Assembly: GCA_947304585.1 (NCBI GenBank)
Contig: CAMZBI010000016.1
Coordinates: 1 to 47,417 of the forward strand
DNA length: 47,417 nucleotides
From: an uncultured Clostridia bacterium
Lineage (GTDB): Bacteria > Bacillota > Clostridia > UBA1212
Reading direction: 5' to 3'
Shown: piece after piece, positions 15,949 through 24,943 of the stretch
Position numbering within the stretch: position 1 is the first letter of the stretch
Layout of the letters: each line of letters opens with the position of its first letter
Made by a program: the position numbers and the translations under genes
The notes under the pieces: model-generated
What the model saw: only the letters and a program-made list of their open reading frames with translations
The model's database searches: none
What the model was told of the DNA's origin: nothing

Positions 15949-18303
15949 ATGAGGACCCTTCTGATAGGAACAAAATTGAAGAGATGTCTGTGCCTGGGGT
16001 TGGCGATCTGCCTGACCCTGGTGACTTTGGCTGCCTGCGTACCCGACGACGCAATTTCCTCATCTCCTATTCCAGAGCCCTCAAATGTTATTGACCAAAC
16101 CGGTGCGCCGACGTTCACCGAAGAACCTTCCGCACCCGCTGCAACACCGAATCCAACCGAAACTATAGCGCCAACGGAAGCAGCGACGCCCACCGAGGCG
16201 CCGATCCCCACGGAACTCCCGACGCCAACGGGAACACCGGAGCCCACCGAGGCCTCTACAATAGCGGAAACTCCGACGCCCGCCGGAACGCCTATACCGA
16301 CCGAGGCCTCAACTCCCGCAGAACCCCCCACAGAGGAACCCACGGAAGCGCCCACAGAGGCTCCGACTCCTACCGTGACGCCAACACCTACCCCCACCGC
16401 GACTCCTGCACCCACCGCGACGCCCACAGCCACTCCCACGCCGACTCCGTCGCCCACGCCGGGGCCTGAGCCCGGGACGTTGGCGTATTATGAAGCAAAC
16501 GCCTATCTTTGCACTGTCGAAGCTGACTCCCGCGTCGCTCCCTCTCTTTATACCGCAGGAAAAGAGCTTCCGGCCTTTCTGTCCGGCGTCTACTACACGT
16601 CCAAAATGCCCGGCGGTGAACCGACTCGTGAAAACGGGGACCTTTGGCTTCGTCTGGAATCCGACAAGGGCTACCTGGTCTCGTCGGTGAACGTTGAGGG
16701 CTCATATGCTGGAATTGAGAATACTGAGCGGGACATTTATGTCATCCGGGGAGTGAAAAGCAGCCTTAAGGTGACCGTTTCCTCAGGAATGATGGCCCAC
16801 GCGGCAACCGGCAACACGCTGCTCGCATCATACGGCTACTGCATTTCCGACAGCGGCGGCCTGAAGGTCTCCTGGACGGAATTGGCGGAAGAGCCCCTGC
16901 GTTACGTTGAGGTCATCGTTTCGGGCGGTTCAGGCTCTGTCTCACAGACTTACGATGCAGGGATTGGCGAGTGCGAGGTCATGAACCTTACGAAGAACGT
17001 CCAGTACACGGTCCGGGTGAGAGGCTACGGCTACAGGCAGATCGGCAGTTCGGTCAGCTTCAGCACCTGCTACGTCCCCGACGCCAGAACCGTTGCCTTC
17101 CCCAGGGTGGAGATCACCACTGAGGATTACGTCTGGCCTACTTGCGAATACGTCACACCGCCGCCGGGAAACATTGGCGCCGGCATCACCAATGCGACCT
17201 GGGAGAACAGTGTCGTGAAGATCTTTGACGCCTCCGACAACGTTGTCTACGACTCCTCGCTGAACCTCCCCGGGGATGAAATATACAATGGCGCCAGGAT
17301 GAAGATCCGGGGCAACACCAGCGCCTACGGGATCAAGAAACCCTACAAGATCAAGCTGAGCAAGAAAGTCGACCTGCTGGCGCCCTTTGTCGACCGTCAG
17401 CCCGACGGCAAGTCCTACGCCGACAAGGAGTGGCTCCTGCTCAATTACGGAACGGACATTTACCGGGTTGCCGGTGATGCGATCGCGGACCTTGTGGGCA
17501 CCCCCTGGTCGCCGGATTACACCTACGTCTGTCTCTACGTCAACGGCGATTTCCGCGGCCTCTACATCCTTTCGGAATGCGTCAAGGAGGGCACAGGCAA
17601 AGGAGACGCCAAGTGGCGCTGCCCGGTTGACGACGATGGTTTTGTAATCGAATACGACGCCTACTGGTGGAACGAGCCGCTGCACTTCACAACTCCCTCC
17701 TGCGAGAACTTCGTGATGAAGTATACCTTCAAGTACCCTGACACCGACGACATTGACGTGAATTCCGAGGCCTACCGATACATCAAGAACTACATGACCC
17801 AGCTGGAATTGGCGCTGAGCCGGAACGACAGCTCTTACCTTGACTACATGGATCTGGACTCCTTCGTCACGTGGCTCCTGGTGGCCGACTACATGTGTCT
17901 CCTGGACTCCGGCGGCAACAACCTCTACATGTGGAAGAAGGACTCCACCGACGGCAGCAAGATCGTCATGGGCCCCAACTGGGACTTCGACTCCTGGAAA
18001 TGGATGACCGACTCCTTCGCCAATATCCATCGTGACGGTTCCCACTTCTATTTCCCCCAGCTTCTCCGGAAGCCTGAGTTCGCCCGGGCCTACAAAGAAC
18101 GCTTCTACGAAACCTGCGACAAGGTGGCCGTCGCAGTCAACGCCGCCCTCGACAAGATCAACAAGAACTCCTACAACCAGCTCTACCGCCTGGAGAGCAC
18201 CCGCTACCAGTATGGCCAATACCGCACCCTCACCGAAATGCGGAACTCCTTCAACACCTTTATCAGCGAACATTTGGCCTGGATGAAGAGCCAGATCGGG
18301 TGA
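15949..18303 (+). CDS. CotH-kinase-family surface lipoprotein with Thr/Pro stalk
   Basis: About 784 residues from ATG 15949 (GGGGAG upstream; the frame stays open back to 15880). The lipoprotein signal ends LVTLAAC (Cys near 30). Residues 40-180 are a low-complexity stalk of TEAPTPT-like units that would span the cell wall. A beta domain follows (about 195-420). The C-terminal CotH kinase domain has RGNTSAYGIKKPYKIKLSK, DKEWLLLNYG, YILSECVKEG and the catalytic-type GPNWDFDSWKW near residue 680. CotH proteins phosphorylate partner proteins in spore coats, but vegetative surface CotH domains are common in gut Clostridia with unknown substrates. Transcribed alone, ended by the strong hairpin at 18420. 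Confidence 0.85.
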   Translation: MRTLLIGTKLKRCLCLGLAICLTLVTLAACVPDDAISSSPIPEPSNVIDQTGAPTFTEEPSAPAATPNPTETIAPTEAATPTEAPIPTELPTPTGTPEPTEASTIAETPTPAGTPIPTEASTPAEPPTEEPTEAPTEAPTPTVTPTPTPTATPAPTATPTATPTPTPSPTPGPEPGTLAYYEANAYLCTVEADSRVAPSLYTAGKELPAFLSGVYYTSKMPGGEPTRENGDLWLRLESDKGYLVSSVNVEGSYAGIENTERDIYVIRGVKSSLKVTVSSGMMAHAATGNTLLASYGYCISDSGGLKVSWTELAEEPLRYVEVIVSGGSGSVSQTYDAGIGECEVMNLTKNVQYTVRVRGYGYRQIGSSVSFSTCYVPDARTVAFPRVEITTEDYVWPTCEYVTPPPGNIGAGITNATWENSVVKIFDASDNVVYDSSLNLPGDEIYNGARMKIRGNTSAYGIKKPYKIKLSKKVDLLAPFVDRQPDGKSYADKEWLLLNYGTDIYRVAGDAIADLVGTPWSPDYTYVCLYVNGDFRGLYILSECVKEGTGKGDAKWRCPVDDDGFVIEYDAYWWNEPLHFTTPSCENFVMKYTFKYPDTDDIDVNSEAYRYIKNYMTQLELALSRNDSSYLDYMDLDSFVTWLLVADYMCLLDSGGNNLYMWKKDSTDGSKIVMGPNWDFDSWKWMTDSFANIHRDGSHFYFPQLLRKPEFARAYKERFYETCDKVAVAVNAALDKINKNSYNQLYRLESTRYQYGQYRTLTEMRNSFNTFISEHLAWMKSQIG

Positions 18304-18419
18304 TGAAGAGGGCAGTTTACTTTTGAAACCGTTGTTTTTTTGTGTCGGGTGAGGTGGACCTGTTGCGGCTCCGCAAAGGGCGGGAAAGAGGCGTTATCTG
18401 ATCGCTAAGAGAAAACTTG

Positions 18420-18479
18420 ATATTAACCCTCCAAAAATGGTCTTTTTTATATAGATTTGGAGGGTTAATATTGTTTTTT
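18420..18479 (+). terminator. Strong rho-independent terminator
   Basis: A perfect 16-bp stem: ATATTAACCCTCCAAA (18420-18435) with TTTGGAGGGTTAATAT (18456-18471), then TG and six T residues. It ends the CotH transcript. Confidence 0.85.
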
Positions 18480-18494
18480 GGCGAACTTGCACCG

Positions 18495-18638
18495 GTCTTC
18501 TTTTATTGACTTGTACAAAAATGTGCTTGGTGTCTACTTTTGAAAAAGAAAAACGAATAAAAAAATGCGCAGTGTCTACTGCTGAAAAAGTATTTTTCTT
18601 AAAAACATTTTTTGTGTCTACTTTTGTTGACTAGTACA
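18495..18638 (+). repeat. Four partial copies of the GTCTACTTTTG...GACTNGTACA unit
   Basis: Copies begin at 18495 (full), 18532 (left half), 18574 (left half, diverged) and 18616 (full). The last three are 42 bp apart. The unit is the same as at 5332-5377. With the run of A-rich linkers this resembles the multiple-repeat end of an IS21-like element, or a short non-autonomous derivative. No transposase lies in the window. Confidence 0.7.
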
Positions 18639-18652
18639 AGCAGGGGGGTTCA

Positions 18653-18735
18653 GACATGATTTTTTGTCAAAATCGAGGCTTTTTAGACATGATTTTTTGT
18701 CAATTTGACTGATTTTACGCTTGATTTTTTGTCAA
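18653..18735 (+). repeat. Three direct repeats, GACATGATTTTTTGTCAA, 32-33-bp period
   Basis: Copies end at 18670, 18703 and 18735, so spacing is 33 and 32 bp. The third copy keeps TTGATTTTTTGTCAA and overlaps the -35 box and spacer of the DUF4143 promoter. The sequence is unrelated to the repeat at 5392-5475, but the copy number, period and position are nearly the same. Confidence 0.85.
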
Positions 18736-18749
18736 AACAGGTGTATGAT
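18721..18749 (+). promoter_or_regulatory. Sigma-A promoter of the second DUF4143 ATPase
   Basis: TTGATT (18721-18726), 17-bp spacer, TATGAT (18744-18749). The -35 box is inside the third repeat, so occupancy of the repeat should block transcription. Confidence 0.75.
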
Positions 18750-18779
18750 ACGATCAAAACATAGTGTCGGGAGATTTAA

Positions 18780-20129
18780 ATGCTGCAAAGAAAAATAGAA
18801 AAAGAACTGAAACGTTGGCTTGACAAGAGCAATAAGGCGCTGTTAGTGACAGGTGCCCGTCAGGTTGGAAAGACGTTTATCATCCGTTCATTCTTGAAAA
18901 ACGCCGGGATGGATTATGTTGAATACAACCTAATTGCAGAAGAAAATGTTGTCAAAATTCTTGACAGTGCAGAGGACGTCAATGATCTTGTTCTTAAACT
19001 GTCCTTATATTCGCAAAAGAGATTGATCGGCGGAAAAACCGTGATTTTTTTTGACGAGATTCAGGAATTCCCGGAGATCATCACAAAGATCAAATTTATG
19101 GTCGAGGACGGGCGTTTCCGCTACATTCTCAGCGGATCACTTCTTGGCGTTGAACTTAAAAACATTCGCTCGGCGCCTGTGGGTTCGCTTGAGACGCTGA
19201 CAATGTTCCCTCTTGATTTTGAGGAGTTTCTTCAGATTGCGAATCTTCCCGACGGACTGCTTGACACGCTCCGGCACTGCTTTAGTGAATGCACGTCCGT
19301 TGATCCGATCATCCATGAACGGATGCTTCGCCTTTTTAACCTCTACCTGATAATAGGCGGAATGCCGGCGGCGGTTGACGCTTATGTCAGAACAAATGAC
19401 ATGGAAGAGGTGATGCGCGAGCATCAGAGCATTGCGCTTCAGTATAAGAGTGATTTTACAAAATATGAAAGCCAAAACAAAAAATTGCTTCTTACCCGTG
19501 TTTATGATTTGATTCCGTCAGAACTAAACTCAAAGAACAGCCGTTTCAAACTGACATCCATTGATAAGACGGCCCGCATCGACCGCAACGAGAACACATT
19601 TGCCTGGTTAACTGAAGCCGGAGTTGCGATTCCTGTATACAATGTCACCGCGCCGACTTTTCCTCTTGAGCTGAACGTAAAGAGCTCCTTTTTCAAACTG
19701 TTTCTGTCGGATGTGGGTATGCTTACGACCCTGTACGGGCGAATGACGAAGCTGCGTATTGTTGAGAATGAGAGAGGCGTTAACGAAGGCGCAATTTACG
19801 AAAACGTTGCTGCACAGGAACTGCTTGCCCACGGATTCACGCCGTTTTATTATCAAAGCAAGCGGACGGGCGAGAACGATTTTATTATCGAATATGACGA
19901 CGCCGCATTGCCGATTGAAATCAAAAGCGGAAAAGATTATATGACCCACGTCGCACTGGACAATTTTATGTCCATAAGAGAATATGATATTCCCAGCGCA
20001 TTCGTGTTTTGCCGCGGCAATGTGAGCAAAGCAGGCAGGATATGCTATTTTCCCATGTATATGTTGATGTTTTTGACCAATTCAAATCCGGACAAGACTG
20101 TGATCTCGCTTGACAACTACACGTTTTGA
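18780..20129 (+). CDS. AAA ATPase of the DUF4143 family, copy B
   Basis: 449 residues with GGGAG before ATG 18780. Walker A is GARQVGKT (residues 25-32), Walker B TVIFFDEIQ (near 86), then LSGSLLGVEL, DFEEFLQI, LIIGGMPAAV (near 195), a DUF4143 helical core (LNSKNSRFKLTSID) and a C-terminal nuclease-like fold with NDFIIEYDDAALPIEIKSG near 375-395. The end (FPMYMLMF) matches the P-x-Y ending of copy A. It differs widely from copies A and C, so these are old paralogues or independent acquisitions rather than recent duplicates. Function of the family is unproven. A private 33-bp repeat array overlaps its promoter. Confidence 0.85.
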   Translation: MLQRKIEKELKRWLDKSNKALLVTGARQVGKTFIIRSFLKNAGMDYVEYNLIAEENVVKILDSAEDVNDLVLKLSLYSQKRLIGGKTVIFFDEIQEFPEIITKIKFMVEDGRFRYILSGSLLGVELKNIRSAPVGSLETLTMFPLDFEEFLQIANLPDGLLDTLRHCFSECTSVDPIIHERMLRLFNLYLIIGGMPAAVDAYVRTNDMEEVMREHQSIALQYKSDFTKYESQNKKLLLTRVYDLIPSELNSKNSRFKLTSIDKTARIDRNENTFAWLTEAGVAIPVYNVTAPTFPLELNVKSSFFKLFLSDVGMLTTLYGRMTKLRIVENERGVNEGAIYENVAAQELLAHGFTPFYYQSKRTGENDFIIEYDDAALPIEIKSGKDYMTHVALDNFMSIREYDIPSAFVFCRGNVSKAGRICYFPMYMLMFLTNSNPDKTVISLDNYTF

Positions 20130-20205
20130 TTGACTTTCTTGCCAATGCTTTTTCCGCTATAAAAAATTTGTTAAATGTTAAACGAAAACAAAAAAGGAGA
20201 CTGAA

Positions 20206-20841
20206 ATGCTGAACTTTCTGGAAAATAACAATGACATGCCTGAAAGGCTGAGGAAAACGTTTATCTGGTTTGTTGAAAAAAACAGCCAAATATGGGAAGA
20301 ATACTTTGGCGCAATCCGGGCGTGGAAAGATCAGGCATATGAAGGCGGTCCTGCCGGTGAAGAACCTGAAGCCTCTGTAGAACCGGCAAAAACCGACCAA
20401 AGATTGGCGGAAAAACGAAAAGCGTTAATTAAAGAGGGCGTTGCCTCTTTTCTGAGTGGATATTCCCGGAACGAAGAGGATGCGGACCTTATAAAAATGT
20501 TCTTGATCACATTGGACAAAGATCTGGAAGCGGCCAGAGACTTTTACCGTTATCCCGACTGTTATCTTGAATCCTCCGACACACGTCTCGACTGTTTCAT
20601 CACAGCGGGTTACCACGCGAGTATAATGACCGTTATTGTCGATTCGCTGGAAGACACCCGCAAAGACGCGGTTTTGAGCAGGTACAAAACTGTTCTGGAC
20701 AGGCAGGCAGACGCCCTTCACCAGGAGGAAGAACAGCTTGAAATGCTGTGGGATGACGTTTATCTGATCAACGTAAAAGACGGTGAGCCGGAGCTGGTCT
20801 GTTTTTACAGCCTGATCGAACGGCAATATGCCCCGGAGTGA
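20206..20841 (+). CDS. Hypothetical protein
   Basis: 211 residues with AAAAGGAGA upstream of ATG 20206. It is Glu/Asp-rich and mostly helical, with an acidic low-complexity linker near residues 50-65 (EEPEASVEPAKTD). No signal peptide, membrane segment or known motif is visible. It begins a same-strand run that continues with a lipoprotein 36 bp later, so it may be first in an operon. I do not recognise a family. Confidence 0.55.
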   Translation: MLNFLENNNDMPERLRKTFIWFVEKNSQIWEEYFGAIRAWKDQAYEGGPAGEEPEASVEPAKTDQRLAEKRKALIKEGVASFLSGYSRNEEDADLIKMFLITLDKDLEAARDFYRYPDCYLESSDTRLDCFITAGYHASIMTVIVDSLEDTRKDAVLSRYKTVLDRQADALHQEEEQLEMLWDDVYLINVKDGEPELVCFYSLIERQYAPE

Positions 20842-20877
20842 GCCGGCTCAGGCATCGGAGAGGAGAAAGACGGTCAA

Positions 20878-21303
20878 ATGAAACAATTTAAAACTGTTTG
20901 CCTGGCGATTTGCATCGTGATTATTTTGGTTGTCTCCGCCTGCGCTTTAGACCCGTCGCTGCAGGAAACCTCAACTCCCGGAAACGACGCCAATGCCTCC
21001 TCCGTTCCTGCAGAGTCGCCGGCGGCAACGGCACTTCCGGATAACGTTTTTGCCGACAAATACCTGGGCCACTCGAAAACGGTGGAGGTCACAGGCGGCT
21101 CGGTTTATCTTTACGAAAAGCTTGGCGTATCAAAAACGACAGTCATCACCATAGCCAACTGTTCGGTCGAAACCGATTCCCTCACGGAAGCAGATCTTTG
21201 CGAGGTTAAGATCAACGACAATACCGGCCGGTCCATCACCATAAACCTTTCCCAGGCGGACAAGGAAAGGCTTTTGGCGCTGATTGGGTATTCCGGCAAA
21301 TAA
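20878..21303 (+). CDS. Small lipoprotein
   Basis: 141 residues. The signal peptide (residues 1-20, very hydrophobic IVIILVVSAC) ends in a lipobox VVSAC with Cys near 21. A Ser/Pro/Ala linker follows, then a compact domain of about 85 residues with alternating strands (KTVEVTGGSVYLYEKLGV; TVITIANCSVETD; SITINLSQADKERLLALIG). It would sit on the outer face of the membrane. GAGGAGA lies upstream. No family is recognised. Confidence 0.65.
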   Translation: MKQFKTVCLAICIVIILVVSACALDPSLQETSTPGNDANASSVPAESPAATALPDNVFADKYLGHSKTVEVTGGSVYLYEKLGVSKTTVITIANCSVETDSLTEADLCEVKINDNTGRSITINLSQADKERLLALIGYSGK

Positions 21304-21391
21304 AAATCGTTTTTTTGCCAAGTCGCAGCCGGTGTTTTTCTGCAATTGCATTGGCGGGCGTACAGTTTTAAAAACTAATTTGGGAGATAGT

Positions 21392-21577
21392 GTGAAAAAG
21401 TATTGGGTAAGCGGAACAAAAAAAGAATATGACGGCAAGAATGACAAATATAAAACTCACAGGGAAGAATATGTGATTGAGGCGGAAGACAAAACTGATG
21501 CGTTGTATAAGGCCAAGATCACATATGAATTGGAAGATATGTCGGTCCATGGGATAATGGAAGAGCAAAATCATTAA
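21392..21577 (+). CDS. Small hypothetical protein, 61 residues
   Basis: GTG 21392 has GGGAG upstream and is the most likely start; the longer open frame to 21284 has no ribosome site. The product is highly charged (KKEYDGKNDKYKTHREEYV) with an acidic helix (DALYKAKITYELEDM). It lies 20 bp before the next gene on the same strand. No family is known to me. It may be a small regulatory or antitoxin-like protein, but nothing shows that. Confidence 0.45.
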   Translation: MKKYWVSGTKKEYDGKNDKYKTHREEYVIEAEDKTDALYKAKITYELEDMSVHGIMEEQNH

Positions 21578-21596
21578 CGATAGGGACGAAAACGGT

Positions 21597-23099
21597 ATGA
21601 AAAAATCTGTTTACGAAAGAATATTGACCAATATAGCCGAACGCAGGTATATAAACGATCTTTCCGTGGACGATGAAGACGGTGAGATCGTTTATGCGGA
21701 CGGAGCCCTTGACGGGGCCACTGTTTATCATATGGGCAGAGAGGGAATGAATGCCGCAGGCGAGAAGCAGATGATAAAGGCTGTTAAGTACTGTTCGGCA
21801 GGGGAGTATTCCGAGGCGGACGAATGCTTTGCCGAGCTTGGCAAAACGGTAAGGGCGATTGGTATTGTAGACGAGTTTCAGCATTATATAGCCAAAAACG
21901 CAAAACGGATGAACACCGATGCGATCTACCGGTCGGCGGCAAACATTATTCTTTGCTCTTCAGACGTAGAGAGCGTCAAATACGGACTGATGATCCTTGA
22001 GATGTTTCAACCGGACGAGGATGTGAAAATTGCGATACGGCGGCTTGGCCTTTGCGATGAGTTTACTATATTTGCGGTCTGGAATATGCTGAACTGGGAC
22101 AACGGGAATGACGAGGTGTTTGCTCTCGCTCAGAAGGTTTATGAATGGGGAAGGATCCACGCTGTGGAACGCCTTGAGCCGGAAACGGAGGAAATAAAAG
22201 AATGGCTGTTGCTTGAAGGCATTAACAACAACGTTGCGGAGTCGTATTCAGCTTTGAAGGTTTGGAACAATGCAGAGGTCTGCGAAAGGCTGAACGGACC
22301 GCTCTCGGAGGAAGAATTCCACTGCATTGGCAAGATTATCGAAGCCCTGATCGACGAATCGGCAAGGCCGGGCATTTCGGCAATCGATGATCCGGAAGAG
22401 CCCCTTCTTAAGTATCTTTCCTTCGCCAATGAATTCGATCTGAATATCGACGATTACGGGACGATATTTGAACTGTGCAAATGGGCGGCAGACGATGACG
22501 TTGATCTGCCGGAAATTTCTCAAGAGTGCGCCGAACTGCTGACGACGGAACTCTGCCGCGGCGTAGTCTTGGAGGCAGTCAAAAAGGGCGAGGGTTTGTC
22601 GCTGGCAAAGGATCTTGGCGTCGATTATGCCGAAGATCTGTTCAGGTGCATTGCAGAGGATTTTGACAACCGGTACGGGGAATCACGGCACCTCACCGAA
22701 TTGGAGGATTACCTGGAGCCGGTCTTGGATCTTTTCAGAGAAAAACTGCCTCTTGAAAAAATGATGCGGGAACCGACTGCAGACTATTTCTTTATGCCCG
22801 ACTTCAGGCATTACAGTCAGCTGGAAGCGATACTTTCACAATTGGAAGATCATCCCGGTGTTGGCGAGGACCTGGTTGCTGCGGGGCTGTGGTCGCCTGG
22901 GGTCAAAACAAGAAGCACGGCAGTTTACACGTTGCTTGAATGGACAAAAGCTGCGCAGCAGCCGATCGAAGAGATATCGGAGAGGCTGTTCTGTGAGCTG
23001 AAAAAACTGCTCAAAAAGGAAGTCGATCCCGGCATCAGGAAACAGGTGCAGAGTCTGGTCGACGGAATAGTAATGGAAGAGGAGGACGAAGATGATTGA
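21597..23099 (+). CDS. Helical-repeat hypothetical protein, about 500 residues
   Basis: 500 residues, acidic, and built of helical pairs reminiscent of HEAT-type repeats (for example VKYGLMILEMFQPDEDVKIA and TRSTAVYTLLEWTKAAQQPI). The start VYERILTNIAERRYINDLS and the block RIHAVERLEPETEEIKEWLL are family-typical in my memory. Some database entries with this architecture are labelled limonene hydroxylase, which I consider unsupported, since no oxygenase motif is present. It is probably a cytoplasmic scaffold. Its last 8 nt overlap the next gene, so the two are translationally coupled. The poly-acidic C-terminus (EEEDEDD) is notable. Confidence 0.65.
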   Translation: MKKSVYERILTNIAERRYINDLSVDDEDGEIVYADGALDGATVYHMGREGMNAAGEKQMIKAVKYCSAGEYSEADECFAELGKTVRAIGIVDEFQHYIAKNAKRMNTDAIYRSAANIILCSSDVESVKYGLMILEMFQPDEDVKIAIRRLGLCDEFTIFAVWNMLNWDNGNDEVFALAQKVYEWGRIHAVERLEPETEEIKEWLLLEGINNNVAESYSALKVWNNAEVCERLNGPLSEEEFHCIGKIIEALIDESARPGISAIDDPEEPLLKYLSFANEFDLNIDDYGTIFELCKWAADDDVDLPEISQECAELLTTELCRGVVLEAVKKGEGLSLAKDLGVDYAEDLFRCIAEDFDNRYGESRHLTELEDYLEPVLDLFREKLPLEKMMREPTADYFFMPDFRHYSQLEAILSQLEDHPGVGEDLVAAGLWSPGVKTRSTAVYTLLEWTKAAQQPIEEISERLFCELKKLLKKEVDPGIRKQVQSLVDGIVMEEEDEDD

Positions 23100-24909
23100 A
23101 AGGGATGCAGTCATTTCTATTGAACAGATGAGGGCGATCGCACGGTACGAACTGACCTTCGACCGGATATTCAAAGCCCTCGGCACGGAAAACGTGAGGC
23201 TCATATTCCCGGACAAGTACAGGATAACTCTTGAGGATCTGTACATTGCTCTTCAGAATATAGTGAAGGAAGATCCGACTGTCGGCGATTTCGGGGAACA
23301 CTGGTACTACCCGCTGACAAATCTGGAAGAAGTATTTTGCATACCGGAAGCCTGCGGAGTCGGGCCCGATGACGAAGCCTGCGAGGGAGATGATTCCGCC
23401 GAAGACGGTTACGAACTGCTTATGAATCTTTTTTTGCGGGAAAATGAGATGTTTTCAAGAATATGGCACGGCCTTGAAGACATCTGGACGGAAGAAGACG
23501 ACGCCAATCATATTGGCGGATCGGAAGAGATAAAACAATATATTCAGGAGACCGAACTGTTCTTCTCCAACCGGGGCAAGCCCATCGAAGAAATGGAGTT
23601 CACGGATCGTCAGAAAGAGATATTTATTGCAACGTTTGGAATCGACGAGTACGTAAAAGCCGCTTCCGAACAGGCGCTGAATTTATGCCGGAAATTTACG
23701 GAAGAACTTTGTGCAAAGGACTCCGTACCCGCCCTGCACATCAAAGGATATGCCTGCTACGGAGGCAACCGCCTTTACGACTGCAACTGGCAGGCGTCCC
23801 GGGACTGCATGATCAGGCTTTTTGAGATAACGGACGATCCTGAATACGCCAATACTCTTGGCTACATCTACTATTACGGCAGGTGTACCGGGAGCGTGCC
23901 TGAATACGAAAAGGCATTCAACATGTTTACAATCTCCGCCGCCAACGGGCTTCACGAAGGGCTCTACAAGCTGGCTGATATGTTCCTGCATGGATATGCC
24001 TGCAAAAAAAGCGAAAAAACGGCAAGGACTCTTTACAGGATGGTCTACGACGACTGTTACAAGCAGTTTCTTGAAGGTCTGGATGGCGCTTTTGCCGATG
24101 CAGCTCTTCGAATGGGCAACGTTTACTCGAAGGGCATCGGCGGACCAAAGGATCCGGAACGCGCATACCGCTATTATCTGCAGGCGGATTTCGCTGCCAA
24201 GCTCAGGGCAGAGTACAGTGAATTCTTTGGCGACACCGACGTTATTCTGGGCATAAGGAGGTCCCTTGACGAAACCGGAGCGGAACTGCCGGAGGACTTT
24301 TTTGAAGAGTGTGTCAAGACGGACCGGCCTCGAATATTCCAAGAATTGGCCGAACAGGGATACCGCGTCAGAACAACGGTAAAAAGCTCAGAGGACGGGA
24401 AAACGTTTGTTTCCCTGAGCCGGATTCCCCGAAGAGGAGAGGAGAGCCCCGACAATATTATGCTGACGCTTCCCTCTATAGGCTACTGTAATCTTGTTAC
24501 GGGAATAGAAATGGAAGCCTTTGGCCTGAGATCTTCCTTTGGCGATTCGGCTGAGCTTTCGTTCAAATACGATTCCTGCGAATGGAACGACGTGGAAAAG
24601 AGAATCGATTTTTACTACGACGAAGATTTCATCGGCTGGATCGCCTGCGACGAATACCGCTTCTACAACCCCAAAAAAACTCAGCCGGGCGGGCAGCTGC
24701 TGAAACTTGTCGGCATTGCTTTTCAACCGAACGAAAGAATTTTCGACTACCTCTGCGACATACCGGACGTTGCGGTCGGGGACAAGGTTATAGTTACGGG
24801 TTACGACGGGGAAACGGAAGTTGAGGTTTTGCAGGTCTACACGAAATACGAGACCGAGCTCGGACTCCCTCTGGACAGATACAAGAGGGTCATCAGAAAA
24901 GCAGACTGA
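23092..24909 (+). CDS. Sel1-repeat protein
   Basis: 605 residues, starting inside the end of the preceding gene. Residues 180-390 hold several Sel1-type repeats: ANTLGYIYYYGRCTG, GLYKLADMFLHGYAC, and ALRMGNVYSKGIGG followed by DPERAYRYYLQA. The N-terminal 100 residues are acidic and unlike the rest. The C-terminal part has beta-rich segments and ends with GDKVIVTGYDGETEVEVLQV, resembling a small barrel module also seen at the end of other gut proteins. No signal peptide. Sel1 proteins commonly act as adaptor scaffolds. Coupling with the helical-repeat protein suggests a two-protein complex. Confidence 0.7.
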   Translation: MIERDAVISIEQMRAIARYELTFDRIFKALGTENVRLIFPDKYRITLEDLYIALQNIVKEDPTVGDFGEHWYYPLTNLEEVFCIPEACGVGPDDEACEGDDSAEDGYELLMNLFLRENEMFSRIWHGLEDIWTEEDDANHIGGSEEIKQYIQETELFFSNRGKPIEEMEFTDRQKEIFIATFGIDEYVKAASEQALNLCRKFTEELCAKDSVPALHIKGYACYGGNRLYDCNWQASRDCMIRLFEITDDPEYANTLGYIYYYGRCTGSVPEYEKAFNMFTISAANGLHEGLYKLADMFLHGYACKKSEKTARTLYRMVYDDCYKQFLEGLDGAFADAALRMGNVYSKGIGGPKDPERAYRYYLQADFAAKLRAEYSEFFGDTDVILGIRRSLDETGAELPEDFFEECVKTDRPRIFQELAEQGYRVRTTVKSSEDGKTFVSLSRIPRRGEESPDNIMLTLPSIGYCNLVTGIEMEAFGLRSSFGDSAELSFKYDSCEWNDVEKRIDFYYDEDFIGWIACDEYRFYNPKKTQPGGQLLKLVGIAFQPNERIFDYLCDIPDVAVGDKVIVTGYDGETEVEVLQVYTKYETELGLPLDRYKRVIRKAD

Positions 24910-24943
24910 TCCGATCAAAACACCTATCAAACGAGGAGAAAAC

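Noticed and set aside
15924..16457. A Gly/Val repeat protein on the minus strand
   Set aside because: It is the antisense reading of the Thr/Pro stalk of the CotH lipoprotein.
16942..18273. A 443-codon minus-strand frame
   Set aside because: It is the antisense shadow of the CotH lipoprotein, without a ribosome site or family motifs.
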